A stretch of DNA of 7,183 bases from Methanosarcinaceae archaeon (GTDB lineage Archaea; Halobacteriota; Methanosarcinia; Methanosarcinales; Methanosarcinaceae): assembly GCA_017613335.1 (NCBI GenBank), contig JAGAEB010000010.1:1-7183 (forward strand), written 5' to 3'. Below, piece after piece: positions 6,432-7,183 of the stretch (its first letter is position 1; each line of letters begins with the position of its first letter). The notes under the pieces were generated by a model, which ran no database searches, had not been told where the DNA came from, and saw only the letters and a program-made list of their open reading frames with translations. The position numbers and the translations under genes are program-made.

Positions 6432-7026
6432 GATGACGGGAATTTTGTATTTGTATCGGTTGATGGGATCCGCTGACCGGATCGTCCGACTGATCAATAT
6501 CGGTATATCAGATTCAGCAAATATCAGATATTCAGGTTTTTGATGTCGTTTCCGCATAAAGGAGAATAACAGGAAAGCAGACGTTTCTGACCGATACTGA
6601 CAGACGGGACGCCTTGCCGTTTCCTTCTGAATCTCTGAATGACGAAATAATGAAAAACTCCTGAAAGATCTCATCAGGATCCCGGATCTTCGGAAAAGAG
6701 CCCGGAGAAATCTTTCGCCTGTTTTCGCCGTTTTGAGGACACATCCATATCCTGCCGGGATATGATGACAGGACTGCTGCGCCGACAGTAACGGATCATG
6801 AACGGAAATAGCAGGTAGCGGGTCATGACCGTTCCGTACCGGCCTGCAGGCCGATGATGTGTTTTGGGGTTTCGTTTTTATCAGCTTCTGGAGCTGACGG
6901 AAAAAGGATAGACCTCTTTCATAACAGAATAAGCATTTTGATTGGCTCGGTGAAAGAGGGATACTTCATATTTAAGGATAACGGAAGAAACGGACATGCA
7001 GAACATATAAAAAAAAAGACGGAGAA
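6432..7026. other. Gene-free region upstream of rps3ae with several inverted repeats
   Basis: I find no credible gene in about 600 bases. A rps3ae promoter should lie near the left end; candidates are the GATATA-containing stretch at about 6500-6512 and the 13-base palindrome AATATCAGATATT at 6520-6532, neither convincing. Further right are a 7-bp hairpin (CATATCC 6746-6752 / GGATATG 6758-6764), the palindromes GGTCATGACC (6821-6830) and CGGCCTGCAGGCCG (6840-6853), a 6-bp hairpin (6881-6886 / 6892-6897) and a 9-bp inverted repeat (6913-6921 / 6951-6959). An ATATA-plus-nine-A stretch at 7005-7017 could be a rightward TATA box or a leftward T-tract terminator. A short open frame at 6532-6744 on the minus strand has an AGGA-like site but an unremarkable translation. 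Confidence 0.5.
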
Positions 7027-7183
7027 GATCCCGGAAAGACAGCATCCGTCAGGAAAAGATCCCGGAAAGACTGCATCCGTCAGGAAAAGATCCCGGAAAG
7101 ACTGCATCCGTCAGGAAAAGATCCCGGAAAGACTGCATCCGTCAGGAAAAGATCCCGGAAAGACTGCATCCGTCAGGAAAAGA
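7027..7183. repeat. 31-bp tandem array, five full copies, running off the window
   Basis: Exact 31-bp units start at 7027, 7058, 7089, 7120 and 7151, and a sixth begins at 7182 at the window edge. Units begin GATCCCGGAAAGAC and end with GCATCCGTCAGGAAAA. Only the first copy differs, with A instead of T at 7041. There are no spacers, so this is a simple minisatellite-like array and not CRISPR. Since 31 is not a multiple of three, a translation would change frame with every copy, arguing against a coding role. The near-perfect identity suggests recent expansion. Confidence 0.95.

Noticed and set aside
5646..6476. 276-residue open frame on the plus strand, opposite rps3ae
   Set aside because: It lies antisense to a certain ribosomal protein gene, its translation is rich in Asp/Gly/Phe/Arg without family likeness, and it begins inside the terminator hairpin. 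It is a by-product of codon use on the other strand.
6532..6744. 70-residue open frame on the minus strand upstream of rps3ae
   Set aside because: An AGGA-like site precedes the ATG, but the translation shows no motif and has shadow-like composition, so I do not call it a gene.
6851..6897. Possible C/D box small RNA (ATGATGT ... CTGA)
   Set aside because: Box C is imperfect, no clear internal C' and D' boxes are present, and terminal stem pairing is not seen.
7027..7183. CRISPR array at the right edge
   Set aside because: The 31-bp units follow each other with zero spacer sequence; this is a simple tandem repeat.

Overview
The window most likely comes from a methanogenic archaeon. The strongest evidence is a complete ribosomal protein S3Ae (eS1) gene, a protein found in archaea and eukaryotes but not bacteria. 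TATA-like boxes, short leaders with strong Shine-Dalgarno sites, and roughly 50% GC with AT-rich gaps fit the same picture. My guess is the order Methanomicrobiales, possibly a Methanocorpusculum relative; this rests on protein style and base composition, not on a search.

All recognisable genes lie on the minus strand and are read right to left. From right to left they are: rps3ae (5769-6419); a COG1233-type FAD-dependent oxidoreductase resembling phytoene desaturases (4049-5551); the overlapping lysine-pathway pair dapA (2872-3753) and dapB (2066-2875); and a PutP-type sodium/solute symporter (259-1725). The symporter reading frame is broken by one TGA at 481-483, exactly where the family carries a Trp. 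The lost 73-residue C-terminal part is still intact and in frame. dapA and dapB form a two-gene operon; the other genes look like single transcription units with their own promoters.

The spaces between genes are structured. Three transcription units (putP, dapAB, rps3ae) end in a strong hairpin followed by a T tract in the direction of transcription, like bacterial intrinsic terminators. Four tandem repeat sets of different unit length are present: about 24 bp at 1-140, 13 bp at 196-234, 21 bp at 3926-3988 and 31 bp at 7027-7183. None has CRISPR architecture. The window runs out of sequence inside the 31-bp array and begins inside the 24-bp array.

The genes are a mixture of translation (S3Ae), lysine biosynthesis (DapA, DapB), solute uptake (PutP) and an FAD-dependent redox step, probably on a polyprenoid or lipid substrate. 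Apart from dapAB they do not form an obvious pathway. I see no defence system, integrase, transposase, tRNA or rRNA. The most interesting points are the nonsense codon in putP and the repeat arrays in gene-end regions.
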